Assembly: GCF_000600335.2 (NCBI RefSeq)
Contig: NZ_KK088637.1
Location: 18,256-82,255 of the forward strand
Length of the DNA stretch: 64,000 bases
From: Rubellimicrobium mesophilum DSM 19309
GTDB lineage: Bacteria; Pseudomonadota; Alphaproteobacteria; Rhodobacterales; Rhodobacteraceae
Direction of reading: 5' to 3'
Notes under the pieces: generated by a model
The model's database searches: none
What the model was told of the DNA's origin: nothing
What the model saw: the letters and a program-made list of their open reading frames with translations, nothing else
Translations under genes and position numbers: made by a program
Shown: one piece after another, positions 28,046-36,675 of the stretch
Position numbering within the stretch: position 1 is the first letter of the stretch
Layout of the letters: each line of letters starts with the position of its first letter

Positions 28046-28946
28046 GTGGAGCTGTATCGGAAGGTGCGCCAGGCCTACTTCAGGCAGGGCCTGAGCAAGC
28101 GTGCGATCGCGCGTCTCTTCGGGATCTCGCGCGACAGCGTCGACAAGATGATCGTCTACTCGGTGCCGCCGGGCTACCGGCGGACGGCGCCGGTGAAGCG
28201 GCCGAAGCTGGACGGGTTCACCGCGATCATTGAGCAGTGGCTGCGGGAGGATGCGGATCGCCCTCGCAAGCAGCGTCACACCGCCAAGCGGGTCTTTGAC
28301 CGGCTTCGGGAGGAGCACGGCTTCACCGGCGGCTACACCATCATCAAGGACTACCTGCGCGAGCATGAGCGGCGCGGCCGGGAGATGTTCGTGCCGCTGC
28401 ACCATGCGCCCGGCCATGCCCAGGCGGACTTCGGTGAGGTGCAGGTGGTGATCGGGGGTGTCGAGCAGAAGGCGCACTTCTTTGTCTTCGACCTGCCGCA
28501 CAGCGACGCCTGTTACGTTCGAGCCTATCCGGCGGCGACGGCCGAGGCGTGGGTGGATGGCCACGTCCAGGCCTTTGCATTCCTCGGGCGCGTGCCGCTG
28601 TCGGTGCTCTACGACAACGACCGCTGCTTGGTGGCGCGTATCCTGCCGGACGGGTCACGCCGGCGGGCGGTGCTCTTCAGCGGGTTCCTGTCGCACTACG
28701 TGATCCAGGACCGCTACGGGCGGCCCGGGAAGGGCAACGACAAGGGAAGTGTCGAAGGCATTGTTGGCTGGGCACGGCGCAACTTCATGGTGCCGCTGCC
28801 GCGCTTCGCGACCTGGGAGGACCTCAACGTCTGGCTGGCGGAGCAGTGCCGCAAGCGGCAGGCCGACACCTTGCGCGGTCATCGCGAGACGATCGGCGAG
28901 CGGCTCCAGCGGGACCTCGAGGTAATGGCGCCGCTGCCACCAGCGC
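28046..28946 (+). pseudogene. IS21-family transposase IstA, 3'-truncated
   Basis: About 300 codons of IstA: a helix-turn-helix start (LYRKVRQAYFRQGLSKRAIA, RLFGISRDSVDKM), then the integrase core (HAPGHAQADFGEVQVVIGGV, VLYDNDRCLVARI, RYGRPGKGNDKGSVEGIVGW). It breaks off after DLEVMAPLPPA at the IS256 end. Neither the rest of IstA nor the IstB ATPase follows the IS256 element, so a deletion accompanied or followed that insertion. The start is GTG. Confidence 0.85.
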
Positions 28947-29188
28947 GGGACTGTCAGGATGTCTGTGCGCGAGGCCGGGTACATTCAGCTGGCCTTGAAG
29001 CGTTCGCCGAAGACGATGGCGAACTGGGTCTTGGCTTCGAACCACTCGCGCGGCGGTCGCTTCCAATCCTCGGCCGCCCGGTTCAGCACGAGGTATAGCA
29101 GCTTGGTGGCCGCCTCGTCATTGGGGAAGTGCCCGCGTGCCCGGACCGCGCGGCGCAGCTTGGAGTTTAGCGCCTCGATGGCGTTGGT

Positions 29189-30780
29189 AACCGGTATGAG
29201 GATTTCGGTGCCGAGGTTCCTGCCGTGACCTTCGGGTCGTGGTGTATGCTGCGAGCATCCGGGACGGAGGCACCGGGAGCACGAAGGTGCGGGCAGGCCG
29301 GTCCATTCGATGAGCTGTGAGCTCGCGTTAGTAGCTGGCCGCCTCTGCGACTCGCCCGGTTGCGCTGAGAGCGCGGATCCGTAGTTGTCGTGTCGCCCCA
29401 CCGCTCCCACCACTTGGGCTGCGATGGAGGCGAGCATGCGACGCGTGATCGGCATCGACATCCACCGGACCTTCGGGGAGGTGGTGATCTGGGAGAGAGG
29501 CGTGCTGCGGCACGCCGGCCGGGTCGATATGACCCGGACGGGGCTGGAGGGCCTGGGCAAGGCTCTCCTGACGACCGACGAGGTGGTGATCGAGGCCACC
29601 GGCAACTGCATGGCCGTGTCGCGGGTGCTGTCGCCCTTCGTGGCGCGGGTGGTGATCGCGAACCCGCTTCAGGTGAAGGCGATCGCCCATGCCCATGTGA
29701 AGACCGACAAGGTGGACGCAGGCACCCTGGCGAGCCTCTATGCCGCCGGGTTCCTGCCGGAGATCTGGACGCCGGACCCGCAGACCGAGCGGCTGCGACG
29801 CTTGACGGCGCGGCGTTACCAGGTCGTCCGCCACCGGACCCGGATCAAGAACGAGGTGCATGCCATCCTGCACGCCCACCTGATCCCGAGGTGCCCGCAT
29901 GCCGATCTGTTCAACGGCCGGGGGCGGGCCTGGCTGTCGCGCCAGCCCGTCCCGGAGGACGAGCGCGCCGCCATCGAGCGGCATGTGCGCGAGCTCGACC
30001 GGCTCCAAGAGGACCTGAAGGACCTCGATCGGGAGATCGCGAGCGGGTCGCTCGAGGATCCGGCCGTGAGGCGACTGCTGACCATCACCGGCGTCAACGT
30101 CGCGGTGGCGACTGGCCTGGTGGCGGCCATCGGCGACATCGGCCGGTTTAAGAACCCTCAGAAGCTGGTGAGCTACTTCGGGCTGAACCCCCGTGTCCGC
30201 CAGTCCGGTCTGGGAGCCGCGCATCATGGGCGGATCAGCAAGGCTGGCCGCAGCCATGCCAGGGCCATGCTCGTCGAGGCGGCTTGGGCGGCGGCCAAGG
30301 CACCGGGGCCGCTGCACGCCTTCTTCGTGCGCATCCGCGCCAAGCGCGGCCACCAGATCGCCGCAGTCGCCCTGGCCAGGAAGCTCACGGTGCTCTGCTG
30401 GCATCTGCTCACCAAGGACGAGGACTACCGCTGGGCGCGCCCGGCGCTCGTCGCCAGCAAGACGCGCGCAATGGAACTCCAGGCCGGGCTTCCGCAGAAG
30501 AAGGGCAACCGACGCGGACCGGCCTACGCCTACAACGTCAAGGACCTGCGGGATCAGGAGCGGCAGCTCGCCCAGCAGGCGGAGCGGGACTACGAGCGCT
30601 TCGTCGAGAGGTGGAGGACGCGCGGCCCGACGAGCGGGGTGCGCGGGCGCCTCAAGCCGGCAGGACTGGAATAGGCGGCCTGGCGGCGCTTGCAGCCGAT
30701 GCGCCGCTCTTCGCCACGAGGTCGCCCGCGCCACGAGAGGATAGCACAAGACCCGACAAACCGCTTGTCCATCTCATCCG
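29189..30780 (+). mobile_element. Second IS110-type element, inside IS256 transposase gene
   Basis: The boundaries follow from where the IS256 coding sequence resumes (IVYTT / TNAIEALN); they are uncertain by two bases because of a shared GT. The length is about 1.59 kb, with about 247 bp before the transposase start and about 106 bp after its stop, and no long inverted ends. It is a different element from the one at 13470 (protein similarity is low). Confidence 0.8.
29436..30674 (+). CDS. IS110-family transposase, second type, intact
   Basis: A 412-residue protein. The N-terminal DEDD domain has RRVIGIDIHRTFGEVVIW, VVIEATGNCMAVSRVL and HVKTDKVDAGTLASLYAAGF. The C-terminal Transposase_20 domain has LLTITGVNVAVATGLVAAIG and YFGLNPRVRQSG, and a basic tail follows. 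ATG 29436 was chosen because GGAGG lies five bases before it; the frame is open further upstream. The non-coding stretch before it would be the place to look for a bridge RNA. Confidence 0.9.
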   Translation: MRRVIGIDIHRTFGEVVIWERGVLRHAGRVDMTRTGLEGLGKALLTTDEVVIEATGNCMAVSRVLSPFVARVVIANPLQVKAIAHAHVKTDKVDAGTLASLYAAGFLPEIWTPDPQTERLRRLTARRYQVVRHRTRIKNEVHAILHAHLIPRCPHADLFNGRGRAWLSRQPVPEDERAAIERHVRELDRLQEDLKDLDREIASGSLEDPAVRRLLTITGVNVAVATGLVAAIGDIGRFKNPQKLVSYFGLNPRVRQSGLGAAHHGRISKAGRSHARAMLVEAAWAAAKAPGPLHAFFVRIRAKRGHQIAAVALARKLTVLCWHLLTKDEDYRWARPALVASKTRAMELQAGLPQKKGNRRGPAYAYNVKDLRDQERQLAQQAERDYERFVERWRTRGPTSGVRGRLKPAGLE

Positions 30781-31891
30781 TCGTGTACACGATCCGGCGC
30801 ACGGCCTCGGGGAAGGCGAAGAAGGGGATCACGCGATCCCAGTTCGCCCGCCAGCTTCGCGCGATGGCGGGATACCTCTGCCCCCAAGGGCCGGCTTCGA
30901 AGGCCTTTAGCGCCTCCAGACCGGCGTCTGCATCCTGAGCGCGGTAGATGGCGCGCAACTCGGGCATGACGGCCTTGCGGTCCTTCCAGGACATGAACTC
31001 GAGCGAGTGGCGGATGAGATGCATCGAGCCATGGGAACGCCACTGGTCCGAGAGACCATGGCGAGGGCAGGTCTGCACGACCGCATGCGGGAAGGCGGCT
31101 TCGATCGCCTCGGGGAAGCCCTTTAGCCCGTCCGTGACCGCGATCAGCACGTCGGCCAGGCCGCGGGTCTTGAGCTCGTTCATCACCCGCAGCCAGAACT
31201 TCGCGCCCTCGGTCTGCTCGATCCACAGGCCCAGGACCTCACGCGCTCCGTCAGGTAAGATGCCGAGCGCGATGTAGACCGCCTTGTTCCGAACGAAGCC
31301 CTCGTCGCGGATCTTCACTCGGATCGCGTCGAAGAAGACCGGGGGTAGCAGGCGTCCAGCGGCCTGTTCTGCCACTCGGCGACCTCGTCGAGAACGGCGT
31401 TGGTGACGGTCGAGATCAGGTCTGGCGAGACCTCGATGCCATAGAGCTCCTCGAGGTGGTCCCGGATCGCCCGCACGCTCATGCCGCGCGCCTACATCGA
31501 GATGATCTTGTCGTCGAAGTCCGGGAAGCAGCGTTGGTACTTGGCGATCAGCTGGGGATCGAATGTGCCAGCCCGATCGCGGGGGATGTCCAGGCGCACC
31601 TTTGAGGTGCCCGTCAGCACCGTCTTCTGCGACGTCCCGTTGCGCCGGTTGGCGGGCCGTGCAGCGCCCCCATCCTCGCCGCGCTCGCCATCCAGATGCG
31701 CGTCCAACTCGGCGTTCAGGATGCGCTCGGAGAGCGCCTTCTTCAGATCGTCCAGCAGCCCGCCCCGGGCGAACACCTCACCCGGATCGCGCCCCGCCAG
31801 AAGCCGGTCCAGAACGTCCTTCTCGATAGCCATGGTTCAGGTCCTTTCTCACCTTCATCATGGCCTCGCTCACAGATATCCTGACAGTCCC

Positions 31892-32203
31892 CCGGCGAAG
31901 AGCAAAGCGATCCAGGCCATTCCGGCCCTCCTTGAACGGGCCGGGCCGTCCCGGATGTCGCATCCCATGAGCGGGCGAGGTCGTCCTCGTCCGGCCTACA
32001 TGGCGTCCCGGCACATGCTGGGCAAGGGGCCGGGGCGTCCGGCGAAGGCCGTCCTCGCGCCGAGGTCCTGCCCAGCGGCAACCTCGGGCGCGCCCTGCCG
32101 GCCCGGCTTGCCAGCCGGGCGTTCGGCGCTGAAAACCATCCCCCGGATGGTTTTCCGGGCGCGCCTCACCCCCCTCTTCCCTTTCCCCCGCGTTCGCGCT
32201 AAG
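31892..32203. other. Junction between mobile stack and core genes
   Basis: No gene was recognised. The region holds one copy of the two-hairpin repeat (32085-32170), described separately. The remaining sequence has open frames of proline/arginine-rich composition only. It marks the break between the IS21/IS256 stack and rplY. Confidence 0.4.
32085..32170. repeat. Dispersed two-hairpin repeat, copy 1
   Basis: CGGGCGCGCC boxes bracket two hairpins: GCCCGGCT-TGCC-AGCCGGGC at 32101-32120 and AAAACCATC/GATGGTTTT at 32132-32154. The same layout occurs at 42652-42722 (after rpsA) and 49640-49766 (after the FUSC gene) with different stem bases. Here no minus-strand gene ends at it; one may have been lost with the IS insertions. 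Confidence 0.75.
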
Positions 32204-32250
32204 GGGGCCGCCTCAACCGGGCCGCGCACCCTTGGAGGGCGGCCCCTTTT
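32204..32250 (+). terminator. Terminator-like hairpin before rplY
   Basis: GGGGCCGCC (32204-32212) pairs with GGCGGCCCC (32238-32246), followed directly by TTTT. It ends 16 bases before the rplY start. It could stop transcription from the mobile region or act as an attenuator in the rplY leader; the sequence does not decide. Confidence 0.75.
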
Positions 32251-32266
32251 GTTATGGAGAACACCA

Positions 32267-32881
32267 ATGGCTGGCGAGGTCATCGACCTTCAGGCCCAGG
32301 TTCGCGCGGGGACGGGCAAGGGGGCCGCCCGCGCCGCTCGCCGTGATGGCGCGGTGCCTGGGATCGTCTACGGCGGCGGGCAAGAGCCCCTGCCCATCAA
32401 CCTCGACTTCAACGCGCTCATGAAGCGGCTCAAGGCGGGCCACTTCCTGTCGACCATGTTCAACCTCAAGATCGAGGGACAGGAAGATCAGCGCGTCGTC
32501 TGCCGCGGCGTTCAGCGCCACGTCGTCAAGGACCTGCCGACCCACGTCGACTTCCTGCGCATCTCGGACACGACGCGGATCAACCTCCGCATCGACGTGG
32601 TGTTCGAGAACCACGGCGCCTCGCAGGGCCTCAAGCGCGGCGGCACCCTCGTCGTCGTCCGCCCGCAGGTCGAGCTCGAGGTCACCGCCGGCGACATCCC
32701 CGACCACATCACCGTGGACCTGACGGGCCGCGACGTGGGCGACGTGATCCACATCCAGGACATCCCGCTCCCCGCCGGCGCCAAGCCGACCATCGAGCGG
32801 AACTTCGTCGTCGCCAACATCTCGGCCCCCTCGGGCCTGCGCGCCGCCGACAACGTGGACGAGCCCGCCCCGGCCTCCTGA
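32267..32881 (+). CDS. rplY: 50S ribosomal protein L25/CTC
   Basis: A 204-residue protein of the long, general-stress (CTC) type. The N-terminal L25 domain binds 5S rRNA ([41 protein letters not shown]) and the C-terminal TL5 domain runs from about residue 100 ([33 protein letters not shown]). GGAG lies nine bases before the ATG. It is preceded by a terminator-like hairpin and followed by a strong terminator. pth lies about 870 bases downstream on the same strand, with two small membrane-protein genes in between. Confidence 0.97.
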   Translation: MAGEVIDLQAQVRAGTGKGAARAARRDGAVPGIVYGGGQEPLPINLDFNALMKRLKAGHFLSTMFNLKIEGQEDQRVVCRGVQRHVVKDLPTHVDFLRISDTTRINLRIDVVFENHGASQGLKRGGTLVVVRPQVELEVTAGDIPDHITVDLTGRDVGDVIHIQDIPLPAGAKPTIERNFVVANISAPSGLRAADNVDEPAPAS

Positions 32882-32903
32882 GGCCGAGCGCCTTCCGGCT
32901 TCG

Positions 32904-32929
32904 AACGGGACCCCTCGGGGTCCCGTTTT
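32904..32929 (+). terminator. Rho-independent terminator after rplY
   Basis: AACGGGACCCC and GGGGTCCCGTT form a perfect stem with a TC loop, followed by TTTT, 23 bases after the rplY stop. The symmetry means it could also work in the reverse direction. Confidence 0.9.
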
Positions 32930-32944
32930 CGTCTCCGAGGCCCC

Positions 32945-33282
32945 ATGACGACGCTGAACCTCCTCCTCGCCTTCCTGGACGAGCTCGTGGCGCTCTGGGG
33001 CGCCGGGCTCCTCGCCGGCCTCGCCGCGCCGGGCCGCCTGCATTGGCCCCTGGTCCTCCTCGGCGGCGCCCTCTTCGCGCTGGCCTGGGGCGCCTTCGAC
33101 GCGCCCCGTTCCCCGCGCCGGCTCCGGGGCCGCGCCCTCGCGATCTTCAAGGCCGGAGCCTTCGCCCTGGGCACCCTCGGCCTCGGCCTTGCCGGCCACA
33201 CGAGCCTCGCCTGGGGCCTGGCCCTCACGGCGGCCCTGACCCTCGTCCCGCTCGAGGCGATCCTCCGCCGCCGGCCCGCTAA
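32945..33282 (+). CDS. DUF2568/YrdB-like membrane protein, 3' end shifted
   Basis: The protein has four membrane segments (LNLLLAFLDELVALWGAGLL; PLVLLGGALFALAWGAFDAP; KAGAFALGTLGLGLAG; LAWGLALTAALTLVPLEAIL) and the RSPRRLRGRA loop typical of DUF2568. The family usually ends right after the last segment. Here the frame fails to stop and runs on to 33751, antisense to the SMR gene; a TAA sits at 33280 in a neighbouring frame, where the gene would end with a one-base correction. I annotate to that point. The extension is probably an indel artefact or a recent mutation. Confidence 0.65.
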
Positions 33283-33619
33283 TGCCCCACGGTCGTCGAG
33301 AACAGGTTCACCACCAGCACCCCGCGAGGATGAGCCCCATCCCCATCAGCGCCGGCGCGTCGAGCCTCTGCCCATGCCGGACCCAGGCCACCGTGGCGAT
33401 CAGCACGATCCCGAGCCCCGACCAGATCGCATAGACCACCCCCGTCGGCATCACCCGCAGCGGGAAGGACAGGAGCCAGAAGGCCACCGCATAGCCCACG
33501 ACGGCGAGCAGCCCCGGCCCCAGCCTCGTGAAGCTCTCCGACCGCGACAGCGCCGTGGTGGCGATCACCTCCGCCACGATCGCCACCGCCAGGATCAACC
33601 AGGTCACGCCACGCCCCAT
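33279..33619 (-). pseudogene. Small multidrug resistance (SMR) family protein, C-terminal frameshift
   Basis: Four membrane segments of the EmrE/SugE family: [20 protein letters not shown] with the essential glutamate (E17), YAVAFWLLSFPLRVMPTGVV, YAIWSGLGIVLIATVAWV and ALMGMGLILAG. The frame then ends at TGA (33308); the expected ending VLVVNLFSTTVGH continues in another frame to 33279. Adding one G to the GGGG run near 33318 repairs it. Only the last dozen residues are affected, so the protein might still work. ATG 33619 has GAGGAGGAG in front. It would be a proton-driven exporter or a guanidinium-type exporter. Confidence 0.8.
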
Positions 33620-33747
33620 CGTCCGGCTCCTCCTCGTGCCTTCCTTTCCCACGCCGGTCCCGCGTCCGACCGGACTCCCGCGACACCCGATGGTCGCGCG
33701 GCGACCCCCGGTTCCCTTCCCCCGGCCCCCGCACTAGAACCTCGCCC

Positions 33748-34428
33748 ATGAAACTCATCGTCGGCCTCGGCAACCCCGGCGCGCAATACGCCCGCCACCG
33801 CCACAACATCGGCTTCATGGCCGTGGACCGCATCGCCGAATCCCACGGGTTCGGCCCCTGGCGCTCGCGCTTCCAGGGTCAGACGTCCGAAGGCCATCTC
33901 GGCGGCGAGAAGGTCCTCCTCCTCAAGCCCCAGACCTACATGAACGACTCCGGCCGCTCGGTGGGCGAGGCGATGCGCTTCCTCAAGGTCCCCCTCGCCG
34001 ACCTGATCGTGCTCCACGACGAGATCGACCTCGCGCCCGCCAAGCTCAAGGTCAAGACCGGCGGCGGCCACGCCGGCCACAACGGGCTGCGCTCGCTCCA
34101 CGCCCATGTGGGCGACGCCTACCACCGGGTCCGGCTGGGCGTCGGCCACCCCGGCCACAAGGACGCCGTGCCCGGCTACGTCCTCCACGACTTCCCCAAG
34201 GCCGACCGCGAGGGCTGGGTCGAGGACCTCCTGCGAGGGCTGGAGGACGCCGCCCCCGCCCTCGGCACGCTCGACTGGACGACCTTCCAGAACAAGGTCG
34301 CCCTCCGCCTGAACCCGCCCCGCGCCGGCAAGCCCGCGCCCGAGGCCGCCCCGAAGGCCAAGGCGCCCGAGCCGCCTCCCGAGGACTCGCGCTCCCCCCT
34401 CCAGAAGCTCGCGGATCGCTTCCGGTAA
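33748..34428 (+). CDS. pth: Peptidyl-tRNA hydrolase
   Basis: A 226-residue protein with the family signatures [20 protein letters not shown] (catalytic histidine H19, asparagine N9), [17 protein letters not shown] and [18 protein letters not shown] with the catalytic aspartate, then [12 protein letters not shown]. It releases stalled peptidyl-tRNAs. The last 35 residues are a proline/alanine-rich extension common in alphaproteobacterial Pth. rplY and pth are neighbours in many bacteria; here two small membrane-protein genes lie between them. Confidence 0.97.
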   Translation: MKLIVGLGNPGAQYARHRHNIGFMAVDRIAESHGFGPWRSRFQGQTSEGHLGGEKVLLLKPQTYMNDSGRSVGEAMRFLKVPLADLIVLHDEIDLAPAKLKVKTGGGHAGHNGLRSLHAHVGDAYHRVRLGVGHPGHKDAVPGYVLHDFPKADREGWVEDLLRGLEDAAPALGTLDWTTFQNKVALRLNPPRAGKPAPEAAPKAKAPEPPPEDSRSPLQKLADRFR

Positions 34429-34474
34429 GGGGGCAGGCCCTCAGGTCATCGTCTCCCGCCGCTGCCCGGAGCGC

Positions 34475-34834
34475 TCAGCCGCCGGACACGGCGACGCGCA
34501 GCCGGAACGCGTTGTATCCGCGAGAGCGGAAGAGAGGCATGACGCGGATCTCGTAGATCCCGGCCCGCGTGGTCCAGTCGATGGATTCCTGGACTTCGCT
34601 GACACCCGGGACCGTCACGATCATGACGTCGGGGCCCAGATCCTCCACCGAGACCTCCGCGTGCTGGCCCTCCCCCACCTCGATGGTGAAGCACAGGGAG
34701 CTGTCGGCCGGCACCTCGCCCGTGACGACGCCTTCCGAGGCGCCAGGGGCGAAGCGGATCTCCTGACACGGAGCCTGCGCGGACGCGACAGCGGGGACGA
34801 GGCCAAGGGCGAGCGCGACAGCCGAACGGACCAT
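34475..34834 (-). CDS. Secreted hypothetical protein (119 aa)
   Basis: The signal peptide MVRSAVALALGLVPAVASAQ, with cleavage after AQA, is followed by a small beta-rich domain with two cysteines (APCQEIRF, SSLCFTIEVG) and a C-terminal AGIYEIRVMP strand. It resembles bacterial pre-peptidase-type beta-sandwich domains in style, but I cannot assign it. ATG 34834 was chosen for the signal peptide. It lies 32 bases after an SH3-like exported protein on the same strand. Confidence 0.6.
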   Translation of the reverse strand: MVRSAVALALGLVPAVASAQAPCQEIRFAPGASEGVVTGEVPADSSLCFTIEVGEGQHAEVSVEDLGPDVMIVTVPGVSEVQESIDWTTRAGIYEIRVMPLFRSRGYNAFRLRVAVSGG

Positions 34835-34865
34835 GGTCAAGGCTCCTGCAGGATGTTCCCGATCC

Positions 34866-35231
34866 TCAACCCGCCAGCGGGGTGAGGTAGCTCCCATGCA
34901 CCCACCCGCTCCGACCGTTCAGGTCCGGGTAGTAGACCCCGACCCAGTTGCCCTGGCCGTCGCAGGTTTGGACGACGTCGCCGGCATGAAGCTCGTCGAT
35001 CTTGGGGTATTGCGTGCCGGGCCCGGACCGCACCGCGAGGAAGTTGTCCCCATTGGGATCGAGCCCCGAGACGGTGCTGGTCGCGCAGACGGCGGCCTGC
35101 CCGTCGCCCTCCAGGACCATGACGGGAACGTCGAGCTCCTGCGCCGGCGCCATGCCGGCACCGACAAGGAGCGCCGCGACAGGGCGCAGCACGAACGTGC
35201 GACCCCAGGCCGCCAGCAGGGTTCGGTCCAT
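34866..35231 (-). CDS. Exported SH3-like domain protein
   Basis: From ATG 35231 there are 121 residues: an N-terminal hydrophobic export segment (TFVLRPVAALLVGAGMAPAQ) and a bacterial SH3 domain from about residue 45 to the end (NFLAVRSGPGTQYPKIDELH, AGDVVQTCDGQGNWVGVYY, RSGWVHGSYL). Such domains bind cell-wall peptides or mediate periplasmic contacts. It probably forms a pair with the downstream secreted protein. A long frame to 35621 is open upstream but has no domain. Confidence 0.8.
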   Translation of the reverse strand: MDRTLLAAWGRTFVLRPVAALLVGAGMAPAQELDVPVMVLEGDGQAAVCATSTVSGLDPNGDNFLAVRSGPGTQYPKIDELHAGDVVQTCDGQGNWVGVYYPDLNGRSGWVHGSYLTPLAG

Positions 35232-35496
35232 CTCCGATCTCCCGGCATCGCGGGTCCATTCTGCCTGCGTGCCTGCCCCTGCGTCAACAACCGAGGCGGA
35301 CCCAGTCGGCCTCGCGTCTGGGCCGGGCCCACGGGGAGCATCGCCCCGGCCCGCCGCCCGCCGTCGCGCTCCGCCGGAGCGGCGGGACCGGATCGCCCGA
35401 CCGCGCCCCGGCCCGCAAGAGGCCCGCCGAGGGTCGGCCCCCCTTGCCGCGCGCCCTCTTCCGGCCCCAGATATCCCCGACCAACGGAGGCGCATC

Positions 35497-35868
35497 ATGG
35501 ACATGGACCCATCCCTAAACGTCCTGGGGACAGAGCTCCAGCCCTGCTCGACCCGTCCCCTCACCGGCTTCTTCCGCAACGGCGCCTGCGACACCTGCCG
35601 CGAGGACCGGGGCTCGCACACTGTCTGCGCCGTGATGACGGCCGAGTTCCTGGCCTACTCCAAGTATGTCGGCAACGACCTGAGCACGCCTCGCCCCGAG
35701 TTCGGCTTCCCCGGCCTCCAGCCCGGCGACGCCTGGTGCCTCTGCGCCGGCCGCTTCCTCCAGGCCCACGAGGAGGGCTGCGCGCCCAACCTCCACCTCG
35801 GCTCGACCCACCGCCGCGCCCTCGAGGTCGTTTCGATCGAGATCCTCCAGGCCTACGCGCTCGACTGA
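35497..35868 (+). CDS. DUF2237 family protein
   Basis: A 123-residue protein matching the DUF2237 pattern along its whole length: NVLGTELQPCSTRPLTGFFR, GACDTCREDRGSHTVCAVMT, FLAYSKYVGNDLSTPRPEFG, GDAWCLCAGRFLQA and ALEVVSIEILQAYALD. Six cysteines are present and several are conserved in the family, so metal binding is possible. GGAGG lies six bases before the ATG. The family has no established function. Confidence 0.9.
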   Translation: MDMDPSLNVLGTELQPCSTRPLTGFFRNGACDTCREDRGSHTVCAVMTAEFLAYSKYVGNDLSTPRPEFGFPGLQPGDAWCLCAGRFLQAHEEGCAPNLHLGSTHRRALEVVSIEILQAYALD

Positions 35869-35907
35869 GCCGCCGCGCGCCACGTCCCGGCCAGACACCC
35901 CCGACGC

Positions 35908-35940
35908 GTCCGGCCCCCGTCGAGGGAGCGGGGGCCGGAC
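35908..35940 (+). terminator. Long GC hairpin after DUF2237 gene
   Basis: GTCCGGCCCCC (35908-35918) pairs perfectly with GGGGGCCGGAC (35930-35940), 40 bases after the stop. No T-run follows on either strand, so it may stabilise an mRNA end rather than terminate. Confidence 0.5.
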
Positions 35941-36045
35941 ATCGTCACGCCAGGGAGGGCTCCTTCGCCTCCGTCGTGGCGTGACCCGCTGCGGCCGTCC
36001 CGGCCCTGTCGGGGGCCGGGCGCCGTCATTCCGGGGGCCAGGTGC

Positions 36046-36675
36046 TCAGTCGTCGTCCCCACCGTGGCGCGACCCGCCGTGATCGTCGTCATGATCGTCA
36101 TCCGACCCGCCGTGCCGCGACCCCGACCGGTCATCCCCATGATGGTCGTCGGACCCCGACCTGTCGTCCGAATGATCGTCGTCGTCCGAGTGATCGTCGT
36201 CGTCCGAGCCCCCCCGGCCCGAACGGTCGTCGGAGCCGTCATCGTCGTCATCCCCGCCGTGGTCGTCGCCGACATCGTGGTCCGGGCCGTCGTCGCCATG
36301 GTCATCCATGCCGTCGTCATCGTCGTCCCCGCCGTGGTCGTCGCCGACGTCGTGGTTCGGCCCGTCGTCGTCGCCACCCCGGAGGTCGTCGTCGCCACCC
36401 CGGACCTCGACGATCGGCGCGGTGTCGTCGCCCGCGCGGACGGCCTCGACCTCCTGCTTCAGGATCGCGCCGGAGAAGCGGTCGTAGACGTATTCGAGCC
36501 GGGTGTTGGCCCGGACGGCCTCGACCTTGATCTGGGTCGGACCCTGGGTCACCTCGATGCGGGAATAGCCCTGGGCCTGGAGGCCCGCGACGATCTGGTC
36601 GGCGGTGGACTGCGCGAGGCCCGCGGTGGCCGACAGCGCCAGGGCTGCCGCGCTGGCAAGGAGGATGCGCTTCAT
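36046..36675 (-). CDS. Secreted PepSY-like protein with Asp/His/Gly-rich tail
   Basis: The signal peptide (MKRILLASAAALALSATAGL, cleavage near AQS) is followed by one PepSY-like domain, residues 22-75 (TADQIVAGLQAQGYSRIEVT, LEYVYDRFSGAILKQE). Residues 95-209 are extremely rich in aspartate, glycine and histidine, with a repeated block at residues 105 and 130 (HDVGDDHGGDDDDDG). The tail is very acidic, probably disordered and could bind divalent cations (inference). The repeats appear in the DNA as GTCGTC/ATCGTC runs and may vary in length between strains. Confidence 0.8.
   Translation of the reverse strand: MKRILLASAAALALSATAGLAQSTADQIVAGLQAQGYSRIEVTQGPTQIKVEAVRANTRLEYVYDRFSGAILKQEVEAVRAGDDTAPIVEVRGGDDDLRGGDDDGPNHDVGDDHGGDDDDDGMDDHGDDGPDHDVGDDHGGDDDDDGSDDRSGRGGSDDDDHSDDDDHSDDRSGSDDHHGDDRSGSRHGGSDDDHDDDHGGSRHGGDDD

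Larger units (their letters stand above)
28985..31833 (-). pseudogene. IS256-family (mutator) transposase, three lesions
   Basis: Segments in order: residues 1-113 ([20 protein letters not shown] to [11 protein letters not shown]), ended by TAG at 31492 where the family has tyrosine; then [20 protein letters not shown] up to PLDACYP, followed by a one-base shift near 31345; then [15 protein letters not shown] through GLKGFPEAIEAAFPHAVVQT to RRIVYTT; then the IS110 insert; finally TNAIEALNSKLRRAVRARGH to the end. The catalytic DDE region is split among these parts. Non-functional as read. Confidence 0.88.
28947..31891 (-). mobile_element. IS256-family insertion sequence, split by an IS110-type element
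   Basis: The ends are 30-base inverted repeats with two mismatches: GGGACTGTCAGGAT at 28947 and its complement ending at 31891. Subtracting the insert of about 1.59 kb leaves about 1.35 kb, the usual IS256 size. The transposase lies on the minus strand and is broken three times. No 8-9-bp target duplication is present at the outer ends, in line with a later deletion of IS21 sequence. Confidence 0.88.

Noticed and set aside
28985-29611. A 208-codon minus-strand frame
   Set aside because: Only its last 68 codons are IS256 transposase; the rest is antisense to the IS110 left end.
30590-31375. An apparently intact 261-codon transposase
   Set aside because: It is only the middle part of a broken IS256 transposase; its first residues and its last 60 come from frameshifted or inserted DNA.
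36060-36480. Short-period GTCGTC/ATCGTC repeats that might suggest a CRISPR or microsatellite
   Set aside because: They are the coding repeats of the Asp/His-rich tail of the PepSY protein; no regular spacers.
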